Of a stretch of DNA of 27,305 nucleotides, positions 10,765 to 20,703 are shown piece after piece (the first letter of the stretch is position 1; each line of letters begins with the position of its first letter). The position numbers and the translations under genes are program-made. This stretch comes from Chromera velia (Eukaryota; Sar; Chromeraceae). The DNA lies in contig JAHBMJ010001691.1 in the NCBI GenBank assembly GCA_018398765.1, positions 1 through 27,305 of the forward strand, read 5' to 3'. The notes below the pieces were generated by a model. It was given only the letters and a program-made list of their open reading frames with translations, was not told the origin of the DNA and did not search any database.

Positions 10765-12144
10765 TCAGAGAAGAGAGAGCGCCTGGACTCCCAGCTGCTC
10801 GAAAGGATCTGCACTATTCTTCGAATCAAACAGGCGGAGGGTTTTTTTCTCCTTTGCCTCTGTGAGGGCCTTGACATCTAGCATCCTCCATTGGGTGTTC
10901 TGATAAGTTCTGAACAACAACTTCCCCTCCTTGGGAAGTTTCAACACAGTCCACTGGGTCTCACCCTCTTCCAATCTGTTGTACAAATCGTGAATGTTCA
11001 GAGACCCCCACTGCGAATCCTCCTCCTCCTCTTCAGAACTCCCGCTGTCTGAAGAGGAGACAAAGGGGGAGGACCCTCTCAGGCGTTTGTCTGATGAGGC
11101 ATTCCCATTTTTCATCTCTCCAACAAACAAGCGCAGAGACGTCTCCTCAGCAGTCTGAGAAGTCTTCTTCGAGTGATCTACTCGAAGGGACCCCCGCGGA
11201 ATGCCCACCGAGTTCAAAATATTCTGCACAGCCTCAATGCCTTCATAAACAGAACCCAAACGACTCGCACCGCCCGTCCCTTCACTCTCCGCAAATTTCG
11301 ACAAGAAATACATCCGCACAAAACGGCCTGCCGGAGTAAAATCTCCCGGAAGGCCTAGGAGGTTCATACCGTTCGGCAGTTTCTTGCCAGAGAAGGGGAC
11401 TGCTCCCACTGGAGAATCGCTTTGAACCCACTCAGGCACAGAGGGCTTGAATGGGCTCACATTCACGAAGTTGGCCAAATTCTGCAGGTGCCAGTCCAGA
11501 GGAGGGTCGTTGGTGGTCACGCCCACCTCCGAGTTATCCCACACCACCAGCTTGCCCTTCAGCCAGGTGAACACATGCTGAGATCCTGAGGCATCTGTGA
11601 CAATCCAGTGAGCGCGTGCGTCCAGCACATTCCATACAGGAGGGTCAATGACCTTCAGATTCTCTAGACGAGACGCCACATCCTCCCAACTACCGCATGT
11701 GCCGAGAAGGTAAGCAACCAGGTCGACCCAGTAGACAGTCGGACGGGAATCGCCGTCTTCGCCTCCTCCGTCTCCCTTCGCTTGCTCGTACTCTGCGGCA
11801 CGGAGAAGCTGCAAGGAAATCGTGAGGCCCTCTGAGTTCATGCCTTCTGTGGCTGTGATATAAGGGACGAAGTGGTGTCCCGGAAGAGGAATATCAACGC
11901 CAATAGCCGCAAAAGCGTAGTCGTTTTTCGGCTTCTCCGAAGGTCGGGAGAATTGAAGAGACCCCTTTGGATAAGTCTGAAGGGCGTAGGCAGGATTGAG
12001 AATGGGGGAGAACTCAAACTCCATCGTTCTGCCCACGACGGTGCTTCCGTCTGTTGTCTTCACAGACACAGTCGTGCATCCAGACACAGACAAGGGATGA
12101 AACAAAGACAACAGACCAAGGCACAGAAGGGAGTAGATACGCAT
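10765..12144 (-). CDS. Secreted choloylglycine hydrolase / penicillin V acylase family protein (Ntn hydrolase)
   Basis: I chose the ATG at 12144–12142, giving 459 aa in one exon; the only earlier in-frame option is a TTG. Residues 1–22 are a signal peptide (Arg2, then a Leu-rich core ending SVSG). Cys23 follows directly, as required for an N-terminal nucleophile exposed by signal cleavage. The family residues line up with correct spacing: Cys23, Arg39 (GRTME; 16 residues after the Cys, as Cys2/Arg18 in bile salt hydrolase), Glu42 at the Asp21 place, Asn103 (EGMNSEGL), Asn212 (VTTNDPPLDWHLQNL) and Arg274 (GRFVRMYF). The family C-terminal motif TQWTVLKLP…FRTYQN is at about 396–416. A Ser/Glu-rich insert lies at about 347–383. 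The family hydrolyses linear amides (bile salts, penicillin V, N-acyl homoserine lactones); the substrate here cannot be told. It likely acts outside the cell or in the endomembrane system. Confidence 0.9.
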   Translation of the reverse strand: MRIYSLLCLGLLSLFHPLSVSGCTTVSVKTTDGSTVVGRTMEFEFSPILNPAYALQTYPKGSLQFSRPSEKPKNDYAFAAIGVDIPLPGHHFVPYITATEGMNSEGLTISLQLLRAAEYEQAKGDGGGEDGDSRPTVYWVDLVAYLLGTCGSWEDVASRLENLKVIDPPVWNVLDARAHWIVTDASGSQHVFTWLKGKLVVWDNSEVGVTTNDPPLDWHLQNLANFVNVSPFKPSVPEWVQSDSPVGAVPFSGKKLPNGMNLLGLPGDFTPAGRFVRMYFLSKFAESEGTGGASRLGSVYEGIEAVQNILNSVGIPRGSLRVDHSKKTSQTAEETSLRLFVGEMKNGNASSDKRLRGSSPFVSSSDSGSSEEEEEDSQWGSLNIHDLYNRLEEGETQWTVLKLPKEGKLLFRTYQNTQWRMLDVKALTEAKEKKTLRLFDSKNSADPFEQLGVQALSLL

Positions 12145-12986
12145 TGTGTTGCACAACTACTTGATTGACAAACCAGTTTCTGATCTATTCCAAAAGTAGA
12201 TGGGCGCACGTTTTTTTGAGGAAAATAATGTACAGTCGTTGCTTCGAAACCAGTTGTTGGACTATGTTTCAAATGTCTGTGTTTGCAGACTCCATATGAC
12301 TCTCTATACTCAGTGAATCTCAGTTAAAGCTAATGTCACTGAACTATCCAGTGTCTCAGTCTGCATGCACAAGAATTGGCGCTGCCATCCGCTGCATGCC
12401 TTCAGCCCGTCGAGCCTTTCAAGCAGTGCAGACCGGCCGCGGGCGGATGGGCCGTGGCCGGGATTTTTTCTCAGGCGCGGGCCCGCGCGGCCGAGGCGCC
12501 GGGCTGCTCGATCTAAAAGTGCCCCTCAAGCATCTATATATTTCTTTTGAGGGTCGCTCGCATGTCCATCTTTGCGGGGCCCAGTGCGGTACGCGGCCCC
12601 GGAAAATTTCGCGCGATAGAATGTCTGAGTTCCTCCGATGGTCAGCATACGAAAAAATTCCTTCTCGAGAGCAAAATTCTGTCAGTTGTGGATGTGCTTT
12701 GGGCTTGGGCCCAAAGTTTCGCTTTCGCGGGCCAGCCCAGACCCCCGCCCCTTGACAAACATCAGTCTGCACGTTACTGAATCGTCGCTTTACTGCATGA
12801 ACGAAAGAAGGACGAAGCTTATCATGCACCCTCTCTGTCATCCTTGTGAACGCGACAAGTGAGAACTTGAGAACCTTTTCTTTTGAGCCCAAGGTGCGAG
12901 GCCTAGCTGATCTAAGCGAAAAAGAACAAAAACCCGCAAAGTCCGAGTTGTCCTTTTCCTCTTTTGACACGAGACTCCAGCCTGGC
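12145..12986. promoter_or_regulatory. Shared intergenic region of a divergent gene pair
   Basis: These 842 bp separate the start codons of the minus-strand hydrolase and the plus-strand ATPase, so both promoters should lie here. I see no convincing TATA box. The middle (about 12424–12772) is unusually GC-rich and self-complementary, and is bounded by an 8-bp inverted repeat GTGCAGAC/GTCTGCAC (12426–12433 and 12765–12772). A short upstream reading frame (ATG 12797, TGA 12860–12862, 21 codons) precedes the ATPase start and could lower its translation if it is in the transcript. The ATPase frame is open from at least 12846 but has no ATG before 12987. Confidence 0.45.
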
Positions 12987-15900
12987 ATGTCCACAGAGTT
13001 CGTTGCTCCTCCTGCGATCTTGGCCGAGAGCGGTGCCAGTACCAACAATGACGTTTCGGTATCTGATCCCGGCAAATCCCACCTTTTCCCAGCTGACGAC
13101 GTCTACCACGCTGTAGGTGGAACCAACTCTTCGAACGAGGAGTGGGTGACCCAGCAGCGCCAGTTGTATGGTTCCAACAAGCTTGCAGAGGCTCATGGCA
13201 AGTCTCTGATCTCGGTCATCTTCTGGAACTTCTGCAACCCTCTTACAGCCATTCTGGGAGCTGTGCTCATCCTTGCCTGCTGCATCCAGGAGTGGATTGA
13301 GGCAGTTGTGGTTGTGATTGTCATTTTCCTCAACGCTGGCGTGTCGATCATTCAGGAATGGAAGTCCGAACAAAGCATGGCAGCCATCCGGCATCTGGGT
13401 GGTGCCACCAATGCCACTGTCGTCAGAGATGGCCGCAAGCAGACCATTCCTCTTGGTGACGTGGTCGTCGGTGACGTCATCGAACTGAAGACGGGAGATG
13501 TCATCCCTGCTGACCTCCGTCTCATGGAGGTGCGTTCCTTTTGTTTGTTTTGTGCGTTGATGAGGTGGGGGATGGGCGTATCTTCCTTTTGACACTCTTC
13601 GTCGAGTCTGTTTTCCCGTTTCGTGCGCTCCCGACTTGTACACCCAGCGTCGGGACCTGGCCGTGCAGTTTGAGTTGTTCCGAGAGACGCTTTCTTCGTG
13701 GTGACCTCTCTCCGTCTCCCCTCTCCGTCTCCTCCTGTTCTTTCCTCCGTGTTTGTGAGGAGTGGGTCGGAAATCAATATGCATGTTTGGTGTTTGGTGT
13801 GCAGATCAACCGTCTTGAGGTCGACGAGGCTGTTTTGACTGGCGAGAGTGTTCCTGTCGTGAAGACCCTCGCTCCCCTCCCGGCCCCCAAGGAAGGAGAG
13901 TTTGACGTCGCCGTGGGTGACAGGACCAACATGTGCTTCCGTCAGACCTCCGTCTCTCAGGGTTCCGGCCGCGGTGAGTCAGCAAGAAAGCAGGAAAGGG
14001 GGGGGAGGGGATGAGAGACGAATCAGAAAGAAAGCGAGAGGGGGATGAGGGAACGAGTCAGAAAGAAAGCAGAAAAGAAAGGAGGGGGGATGAGGGGACG
14101 AGTCAGAAAGAAAGTAGGAAAGGGGCGGGGGGGGGGGNGGGGATGAGGGACATGTGCATTCATCTTTCATGAACGGTGTTTATTGTGGTGTCGATGATGC
14201 AGGTGTGGTTGTGTGCGTTGGAGAGAAGACTGAGATCGGAAAGATCGCTGCGAAGCTCTCCGAGGGTGGAAGCAAGAAGAAGACCGCACTGACGATGACC
14301 ATGGAGTACCTCATGTACTTCCTTCTGGTTGTTGGCGTCATCTTCGGTCAGTCATCAGTCAGATGGCTCACGGGGAGGGTTGAGAGCGTAAGGATGGGAG
14401 GCTACTGTGCGGGCATTGCGGTAGCTTGTCTCTGTGGTACCTTTCCCCCTCTTACATCACCCTGACCATGTGGCACGCCCATTTGAATCCGAACGAATTG
14501 ACGTTCACTGCTTCCTACCTGCCTGTGTTAGAGCGTCGGTCCTGATCACCATGTGATTGGTCTTGTGTTTGCTTCATTCGTTGTTTCTGTTTGTTCCTTT
14601 GTTTGCAGGTGTCTTCATCTTCACAGCCTTCCGTTGGGAGATCGTGATGCCCGACGGTTCTGTCAACAACGAGGCTCTCCTGTACGCCTCCGCCACCCTG
14701 GTTGCCATTCTGCCTGAGGCCGCCATTGTGCTCATCACCGTCACCATGGCTATTTCTGTCAGACGCATGGCTGCATCCAACGCCATTGTGAGGAACATGA
14801 CTGCTTTGGAGCAGCTCGGCAAGGTCACGGATATCTGCTCTGACAAGACCGGTACCCTGACGGAAGGTGCGTTCACCTCTCTCTTTCCCTGCTTATGTTC
14901 TTCTCTTTGCTCCCTTCATGGTTCTTTTTTTTCTGTTCTTCCTGTCCTTGCCTCTTTTGATTCTCTCACGCCTCATGCGGTTTTTTGCTCCATCGCAGTC
15001 CCCCCCCTCTCCTTGCAACGCGAGTTAGGGAGGTGCTTCCCCTTGCCAGTCCTCCCTTCCTTCCAGTAGAAAGAGCCTCACGTTTGTCTTCTCTCCCTCT
15101 CTGCAGGCAACATGAGACCTGCCGGCCTCGTGCTGTGCGATGCCGACGGACGCCCCCACCAGCAGCTCATCCCGGACGGCCCCCGTCACAACCGCCGTGC
15201 CACCTGGTCCACCCCCCTCACTGACCTCAGCGGAGCGGACGCGTCCCTCCTGCGTGACACCCTGCGTGCCTTGGTGCTCTGCAGCACCGCCAAGCTTGTC
15301 CCTGTCCACGGCCACACCGAGGCCGATCCCGATGAGCTTGAGGGTACCGGCTCTCCCACCGAGCTTGCCCTGATGGAGATGGCCCATAAGATCGTTTACG
15401 GTCTGAAGGACTCCTCCATCCCCACCCTCGACTCCGCACACGCCCACTGGGAGGCACGCGGTACTTTCGATTTCGACTCCACCACCAAGACCATGTCAAC
15501 TGGCTGGCACGACCCCAGTGCTCACGCCAACCTGGTCACTGTGAAGGGAGCCCCCGAGGCCATCCTGCCCCGCTGCGCCGGGAACCCCGGTGACAACGCT
15601 GCCCTGGTTGACACCATGGAGCAGCTTGCACAGAAGGGTCTGCGTGTGCTGGCCGTGGCACAGCGCACAGATCTCCCCCTCCCTGAGCCGACCGACGACA
15701 TCACGTCTTTCGAGAGAGCCGACGTTGAGAAGGACCTCCGTCTCCTTGCCCTCGTTGCCGTGCGTGATCCTCCCAAGAACTCCTCCATCGTTGCCGTCAA
15801 GAAGTGCTTCTCTGCCGGCATCGTCGTGCGCATGCTCACAGGAGATCACCCCTCCACCGCCGAGGCCATCGCAAAGGAGATCGGGATCATTCCCGAAGGC

Positions 15901-17007
15901 ACTGCCCCCAAGGGCATGATCATGACTGGCCCTGTGCTGGACAGCATGACCGATGCCGAGCTAGATGCTATGGTCGACCTTCCCCTCATCGTTGCGCGCT
16001 CCTCTCCCGCCTCCAAGGTGAGGATGGTGGAAGCACTGCACAGAAGGAAGAAGGTGGTGGCTATGACGGGAGACGGCGTCAACGACTCCCCTGCCATCAA
16101 ACAGGCAGATGTGGGTGTTGCAATGGGCATCACGGGCTCCGATGTCACCAAGGGAGTTGCTGACATCGTCATTGCCGACGACAACTTCGCCACCATCGTC
16201 TCTGCCGTCCAAGAGGGCAGACGCATCTTCACCTCCATCAGCAGCTTCGTCATGCACTTGCTGTCCGGTAACATGGCAGAGGCCGTAACCCTCCTCATCT
16301 CCCTCGCCTTCGTCACCGACGCACGTGACCTTCCCGTCTTTGTCCTTTCCCCCATTGCTATCCTGTTTGTGAACACCGTCACCGGGTCTGGCCCTGCGAT
16401 CGGAATTGCTCTCGACGAGTGCCCCCCTGATCTCATGCAGAGACCCCCTGTCTCCCACGGTCTCTTCACCTTCGAGGCCATCCTTGACTTCACAGTCTAC
16501 GGGTGCATGATGGGTGCTATGACCCTTGCCACCTTCTCAGCCTACATCTGGGGCGTTGCGGGAGGAAACCTGGGGGTTGAGGGCGAGAGCTGCAACAAGT
16601 ATGACTACGCCTCTTGCTACCACGTCATGAGGGCTCGTGGAACCGCCTTCCTGACCCTCAACACCCTCCTGCTCCTCCACGCGTACAACTGCAGGCACCA
16701 GAGACTTCCTTTCTGGAAGTCGACGCTGAAGAACACTGTTCTCTGGGCCTCTGTTGTGGGTGGCACATTGCTGTGCGTGCCTCTTCTGTACGCCCCCTTC
16801 ATCAACAACAAGGTGTTCAAGCACTTGGGAGGCGACTGGGAGTGGGGGATGGTTGCAGCGATGTCCGTTGTCTTCATGGCCTTTGCTGAGATGTACAAGG
16901 CCATCAAGAGAGCCACCTTCTCCCCCCTGTACAAGCTCGTCGACTCTTCCAAGGTCGCGCCTTCTGCCGCCCCTACCTCCGCACGGAGGCCGATCATGTC
17001 GGCATAA
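12987..17007 (+). CDS. P-type cation ATPase, P2D (ENA / ATP4-like) type, five exons
   Basis: Exons: 12987–13529, 13805–13973, 14203–14346, 14609–14866, 15107–17007 (3015 nt, 1004 aa). All introns are GT–AG and all acceptors end TGCAG. The product should be a membrane pump exporting Na+ (or K+/H+) driven by ATP. Visible parts: N-terminal cation-ATPase domain (YGSNKLAEAHGKSL), actuator loop LTGES at 192–196, M4 PEAA at 321–324, phosphorylation site DKTGTLT with Asp364, KGAPE at 518–522, MLTGD at 614–618, hinge TGDGVND at 692–698, and about ten membrane segments. The P2D call rests on TDICSDKTGTLTEGNM, the M1–M2 sequence (WNFCNPLTAIL…QEWIEAVVVVIVIFLNAG), VGDRTNMCF, and GIALDECPPDLMQRPP. These follow fungal ENA Na+-ATPases much better than P3A proton pumps or SERCA. 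Apicomplexan ATP4 belongs to the same broad group. Third codon positions are strongly C-biased, especially in exon 5. Confidence 0.92.
13974..14152 (+). repeat. Minisatellite in ATPase intron 2
   Basis: Four degenerate units of about 35–51 bp start with GAGTCAG or GAATCAG at 13976, 14020, 14055 and 14100. Each continues with AAGAAAG and a G-rich run ending GGATGAG. The first unit includes the 5' splice site (GTGAGTCAG); the later units have ACGAGTCAG or ACGAATCAG and lack the GT donor. The single ambiguous base of the window (N at 14138) lies in the longest G run, so the copy number or run length may be an assembly estimate. Confidence 0.85.
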
Positions 17008-19030
17008 AGGAGAAGGGAGGGAAGGAGGTAACGAGTAAACAATGGAGGGTTTGGACCGTGCGTGCGTGAGCAGCGAACTCTTTTGTACATGTGTGAGGGG
17101 GCAGGCTGAAAACAAGGAGATGCATCAAGAGTAGGATTGGATGGCCGTTCCGGTTTTTGTTTCTTTCAATTCCTCTCCTTCCTTCCTTGCGTTCATCCTT
17201 GTTTGTTCCTCTGGGTTTTTCTCAGGGGCATGCGCCTGTCATGTTGTCCTTCCTTCTGACCCCCCCTCCCCCCATGTGGTGGTACACTGTTTAAGTTTCT
17301 TTTTGTTTTGAAAACAGAAAATGAAGGAAGGAAAAAGAGGTGCAAGACGACATTCATGATGAAATTGTGAAAGGAGACGACGAAAAATGGTCTCCTCCAT
17401 TCCCTGTTTTAACGTCGCAGCTGTTTGAATTCGCTGCCCGCGATGAAGGGAACAAAATTTTGCATGAATGACCAACACAATATTTGAAGAGACGTTGCTG
17501 TGGGACTCGTGAGGACGACGGCCGCCCCGGTTTATCTCCTCATGTTGTTCTCACGAAAATAAAATCAACAAAATTCGCTTTAATCATCCAAGTCTGTCGA
17601 TCGATCTTCAATGACGATCAGTGAGTGCGGGTGGGTGGGTCTTTCTTTCTCTCTGGTGCAGAAATGCTTTCAGATTGAAAGGCGGAGTCAGCGTAGAACT
17701 TCCTTCTCCTCCCTCCTCTTCACGCCAAGTGCCGTTGAGTGACTGCATGGCATGACTTGTGGCCGGATGAGTTGCCGTCGCGAAAGCACTTTTTTTTTCG
17801 TTTTGTTTGAGAATCGCAGACTGACTGAGAGAAGCGAGCAAGCAAGACTCAAGACAAAGAGAAGGAAGTGTCAATCGAGAGATCGGCCTTTCTCTCTCTA
17901 AATGTCCTAATGCCCTTTTAATCGATTTGTTTTCAAGAAATGGTACCTTGTGGTGCAGGAGAGGAGAGTAGGTAGTAACCCACAGGTCTGATGTTCGCTT
18001 CACTGGCCCTGCTGAGTTGCTCCCTGTCTTCTCCTCCCGCTCTCGCATTGCGTAGTTCTTGTTTTTGTTTGTTTTTGCCGTTGGAGACTCCTCAGGACGT
18101 CATCCTTCTTTATTGCTGACCGCACGTTGAATTTTCCCCCCACCAAACATGTGTCCACTCGCCCATGCACATATCCTTCCGTCACTCGCCACTCACCCCT
18201 TTCCGCTTACCTTTCGCTGTGGCTGGGAAGACGCAACAAAAGAAAAAGTTAAGACAGTGACTTGTGCAACAAAGAACGCTTGTCACGAAAAGTGCTTTGC
18301 TTTTCCTTTTTTATGGCGACAGCAACAGTCCGTTTTGTTTACTGAATTTTCTTAAGAAGACCGACTTATCTTTTTGGTGGTCACATTCTTCAACATCCTC
18401 TTTGTATCACTCCTTTTAGTGGTTTGCCTTTTGCTTGCTGGCTGGCTTCAGTCCTGCATCCGTGCGTGGATCTGCGAGTCGGTCTGCTTTTCTCGTTTTT
18501 CAATCCTCGCCTTTCCCTGCCTGCATGCTTTAGAAGAACAGTCGTCGGTTTGCAGGGAAGGTTACGTTGACGGGCAGGCGGATTGCGGCTTTCTGTTGCT
18601 TCCGTCTGCGGTCTGCCGGCGTTCTTCTTTTTTTGACGTCAGCAGATCGTTGGTCCCGTCGGTTGGACGTTCATTCAACATGACTTGATTTGACGTGATT
18701 GATGATTTACTTTGTCTGGTTTCGATCGATCGGGTCTCAGACTGAAGAGAGCCAAGGGTGGGGGTTGCATGCTCGAGCAAGCAACGCGAGGAACAACTTA
18801 CGCGTGACGGCGCGTATCAGGTCTGGGGTTGGGGGTGCTCTTTCTTCATTTGCCAGACTTGCGTGTGTCGAAGGTTGAGAGCCGTGCACGATCAAATTTT
18901 GAGTTCCACCGCCTTGTCTCAATCCCAACTCCATCGAAGCTTTTGGACGCGGGTTTTCTTTCAGTACTCGGGCTCGATAACCTTGATGTCCGTTAGGCTC
19001 GTACGTGGAACGCTGTATCTGTACTACTGA
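17008..19030. other. Gene-free region downstream of the ATPase
   Basis: This begins with the ATPase 3' UTR. An AATAAA word at 17558–17563 is a possible polyadenylation signal, but it is 550 bp beyond the stop and this lineage may not use that hexamer. The frames present (up to 146 codons on the minus strand at 17608–18048) are low-complexity or unlike any family I know, so I do not call genes. Confidence 0.45.
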
Positions 19031-20022
19031 AGACTGGTCAGCTTCAATCTAGGCTTCAATACGTGGTAGCACCATCATTTTCTCATCCTCCTTATATTAA
19101 TTCAGTTAAAGATTTACTTAGAGATTTAGATAATTTAGTGTTGACCAGTGTTGTAGTGTTTAGCTTTAGGTTTAACTATGTGTTACCAGTATTGGTCTAG
19201 AGATTTCTACAATTTAGTAGCGTTTGACTAGTGTTTAGCTATGTATTACCAGTACTGGCCCAGTAGTTTCTAAATATGGTTTACAATGCAGTATCTATTT
19301 ATTATTAAATACTAATTGAACTATAATTTCTTAAACTTGAATCATCTTCAATCAGTGTTGGTATGGCTAGCGTGACAGCAGCATGACGACTATCCACTTA
19401 CATGTAAAGTCTGTGTATCACTGGTTCGGTTCCTTCTTCCACCTTTTTTCGTCTTCGGACATTGAATCACAAGACTGTCATACATCTTGCTGTCTATCTT
19501 CCAATCTCATTTATTTGCATCTAATTTGCATCTTCTGTATTTCATTTGTCCAATACAGAAAAGGAATCTGTATCGTCATTTCTGTATGACTTCTTTTCAT
19601 TTATTGCAATACAGTTTGTTTGTTTACTTCCGTGCAACGCATTCAAGTGTTGTTTGGAAAGTGTTGCATGGCTCGCGTGCGTGGCGTGCGTCAATCACTC
19701 CGGTCCTCCGGGACCGCACTCCTCGCGTCCCCTCAGCCCAGAGCGTTATGCCGGCCCGCTCGCCTCTGAGGCCTAACAACCACTCCCCTCCCCAGTCTGC
19801 TCGTCCCAAGCAGATCATGCAAAGGACAAAGCAGGGGCACGTTAACATGTCATGTACCACTCGAACTCCCGGGGGCTGCCTTTACCCCGACGACTTCGTT
19901 TCTTTTCATTCACAGAGGCTCTTGGATGCGTCCATCCTTTCGCAATTCGAGCAAGAAGGGAAAGAGGGTTTACCTCACTCAACCAACCACAAAAGACAAA
20001 GACGGCAATCACTGTGAGACAT
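19031..20022. other. AT-rich spacer, and probable 3' end of the Gypsy element
   Basis: Positions 19130–19290 hold a degenerate duplication: a segment with GTGTTTAGCT, TATGT[GA]TTACCAGTA[TC]TGG and [GA]TTTCTA occurs twice about 70 bp apart. From about 19640 the composition becomes GC-richer. The 3' LTR of the minus-strand Gypsy element should begin here, but its 5' partner lies outside the window, so its borders cannot be set. Confidence 0.4.
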
Positions 20023-20703
20023 TCATTGGACCTGCCGGAAAAATTTTTTTTTTGCTCTTTCATATGCACCGACCAACTCTGGTACATCTACCTCACTCTC
20101 CTTCATCCATGCGAAAGTCCCATCATCGAATGAGACCCGATACTCCTCCTTTCCATCCTCTGAGGGTCGTCCAGCCAGAATCCAAACTGGCTGAGGCGCT
20201 TTCCGCCTTTCCCTCTCTCTCTGCCTTTCTTCTGGACGAACCTCCAACTCATTTCCCAATTCGAGCTCGTCAAAGAGCTCATCCATTTCGGGGTCGTCCC
20301 CTATCCTGAATGTGGCGGGGCGATCGCCCAAGCGGGGGACAGGCTTCTCTTTTCTCTCTCTTTTGTCTTCTGTAGAGTCTTCCTCTGCCTCTCCATCATC
20401 CTCTCTCTCTCGGGACTCTGTCCGTGGCGTACCTGCGGAGATCTCTTCCCCTCCCCCTTCATGTTCATTTTCATTTTTCTTTCCTTCTTCCCACAATTGC
20501 AATCGGTCTTCACTCACAACTTCCCTCTTCTTTCCTCCAATTGGTTGAATCACAGCGACATGCGGTCGGTTGCGTGGTGTACCAACCACGACAAAAGGCC
20601 CATCTGCCTTCGCACTGAAAGCAGGGAAGCCGAGCTGAGGGACAGGACGACGGAGGAGAACGCGATCTCCCACTCGAAACCTTCGAGTCATGCGCGGGGG
20701 ATT
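20023..20703 (-). pseudogene. Gypsy integrase C-terminus with GPY/F module and chromodomain-like end
   Basis: After the TGA at 20704 the same frame continues with RRFRVGDRVLLRR and DGPFVVVG, the GPY/F module that follows the integrase core in many Gypsy elements. A charged Glu/Arg-rich linker comes next. The last 60 or so residues (WILAGRPSEDGKEEYRVSF, then W and a KESEVDVPELV stretch) have the spacing of a chromodomain: IL-x-x-R, K-x-E-Y-x-V-x-F, W. That would place the element among chromoviruses, whose chromodomain steers integration to marked chromatin. The chromodomain is an inference from pattern, not a clear match. Confidence 0.75.

Noticed and set aside
12416-12530. Small hAT element starting CAGTGCAGACC at 12424.
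   Set aside because: The candidate target duplication matches only 6 of 8 bases and the opposite terminus does not mirror the start.
12419-13075. 218-codon minus-strand frame overlapping ATPase exon 1.
   Set aside because: It runs antisense through a conserved ATPase exon and a GC-rich block, and has no recognisable domain; it is a shadow of composition.
12987-17007. P3A plasma-membrane proton ATPase as the identity of the P-type pump.
   Set aside because: The sequence before the phosphorylation site (GKVTDICSDKTGTLT) and the M1–M2 and M6–M7 regions follow the P2D pattern; the proton-pump version differs at these places.
15496-17115. Several long minus-strand and alternative-frame reading frames under ATPase exon 5.
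   Set aside because: They result from the strong C-ending codon bias of the exon; none has a domain.
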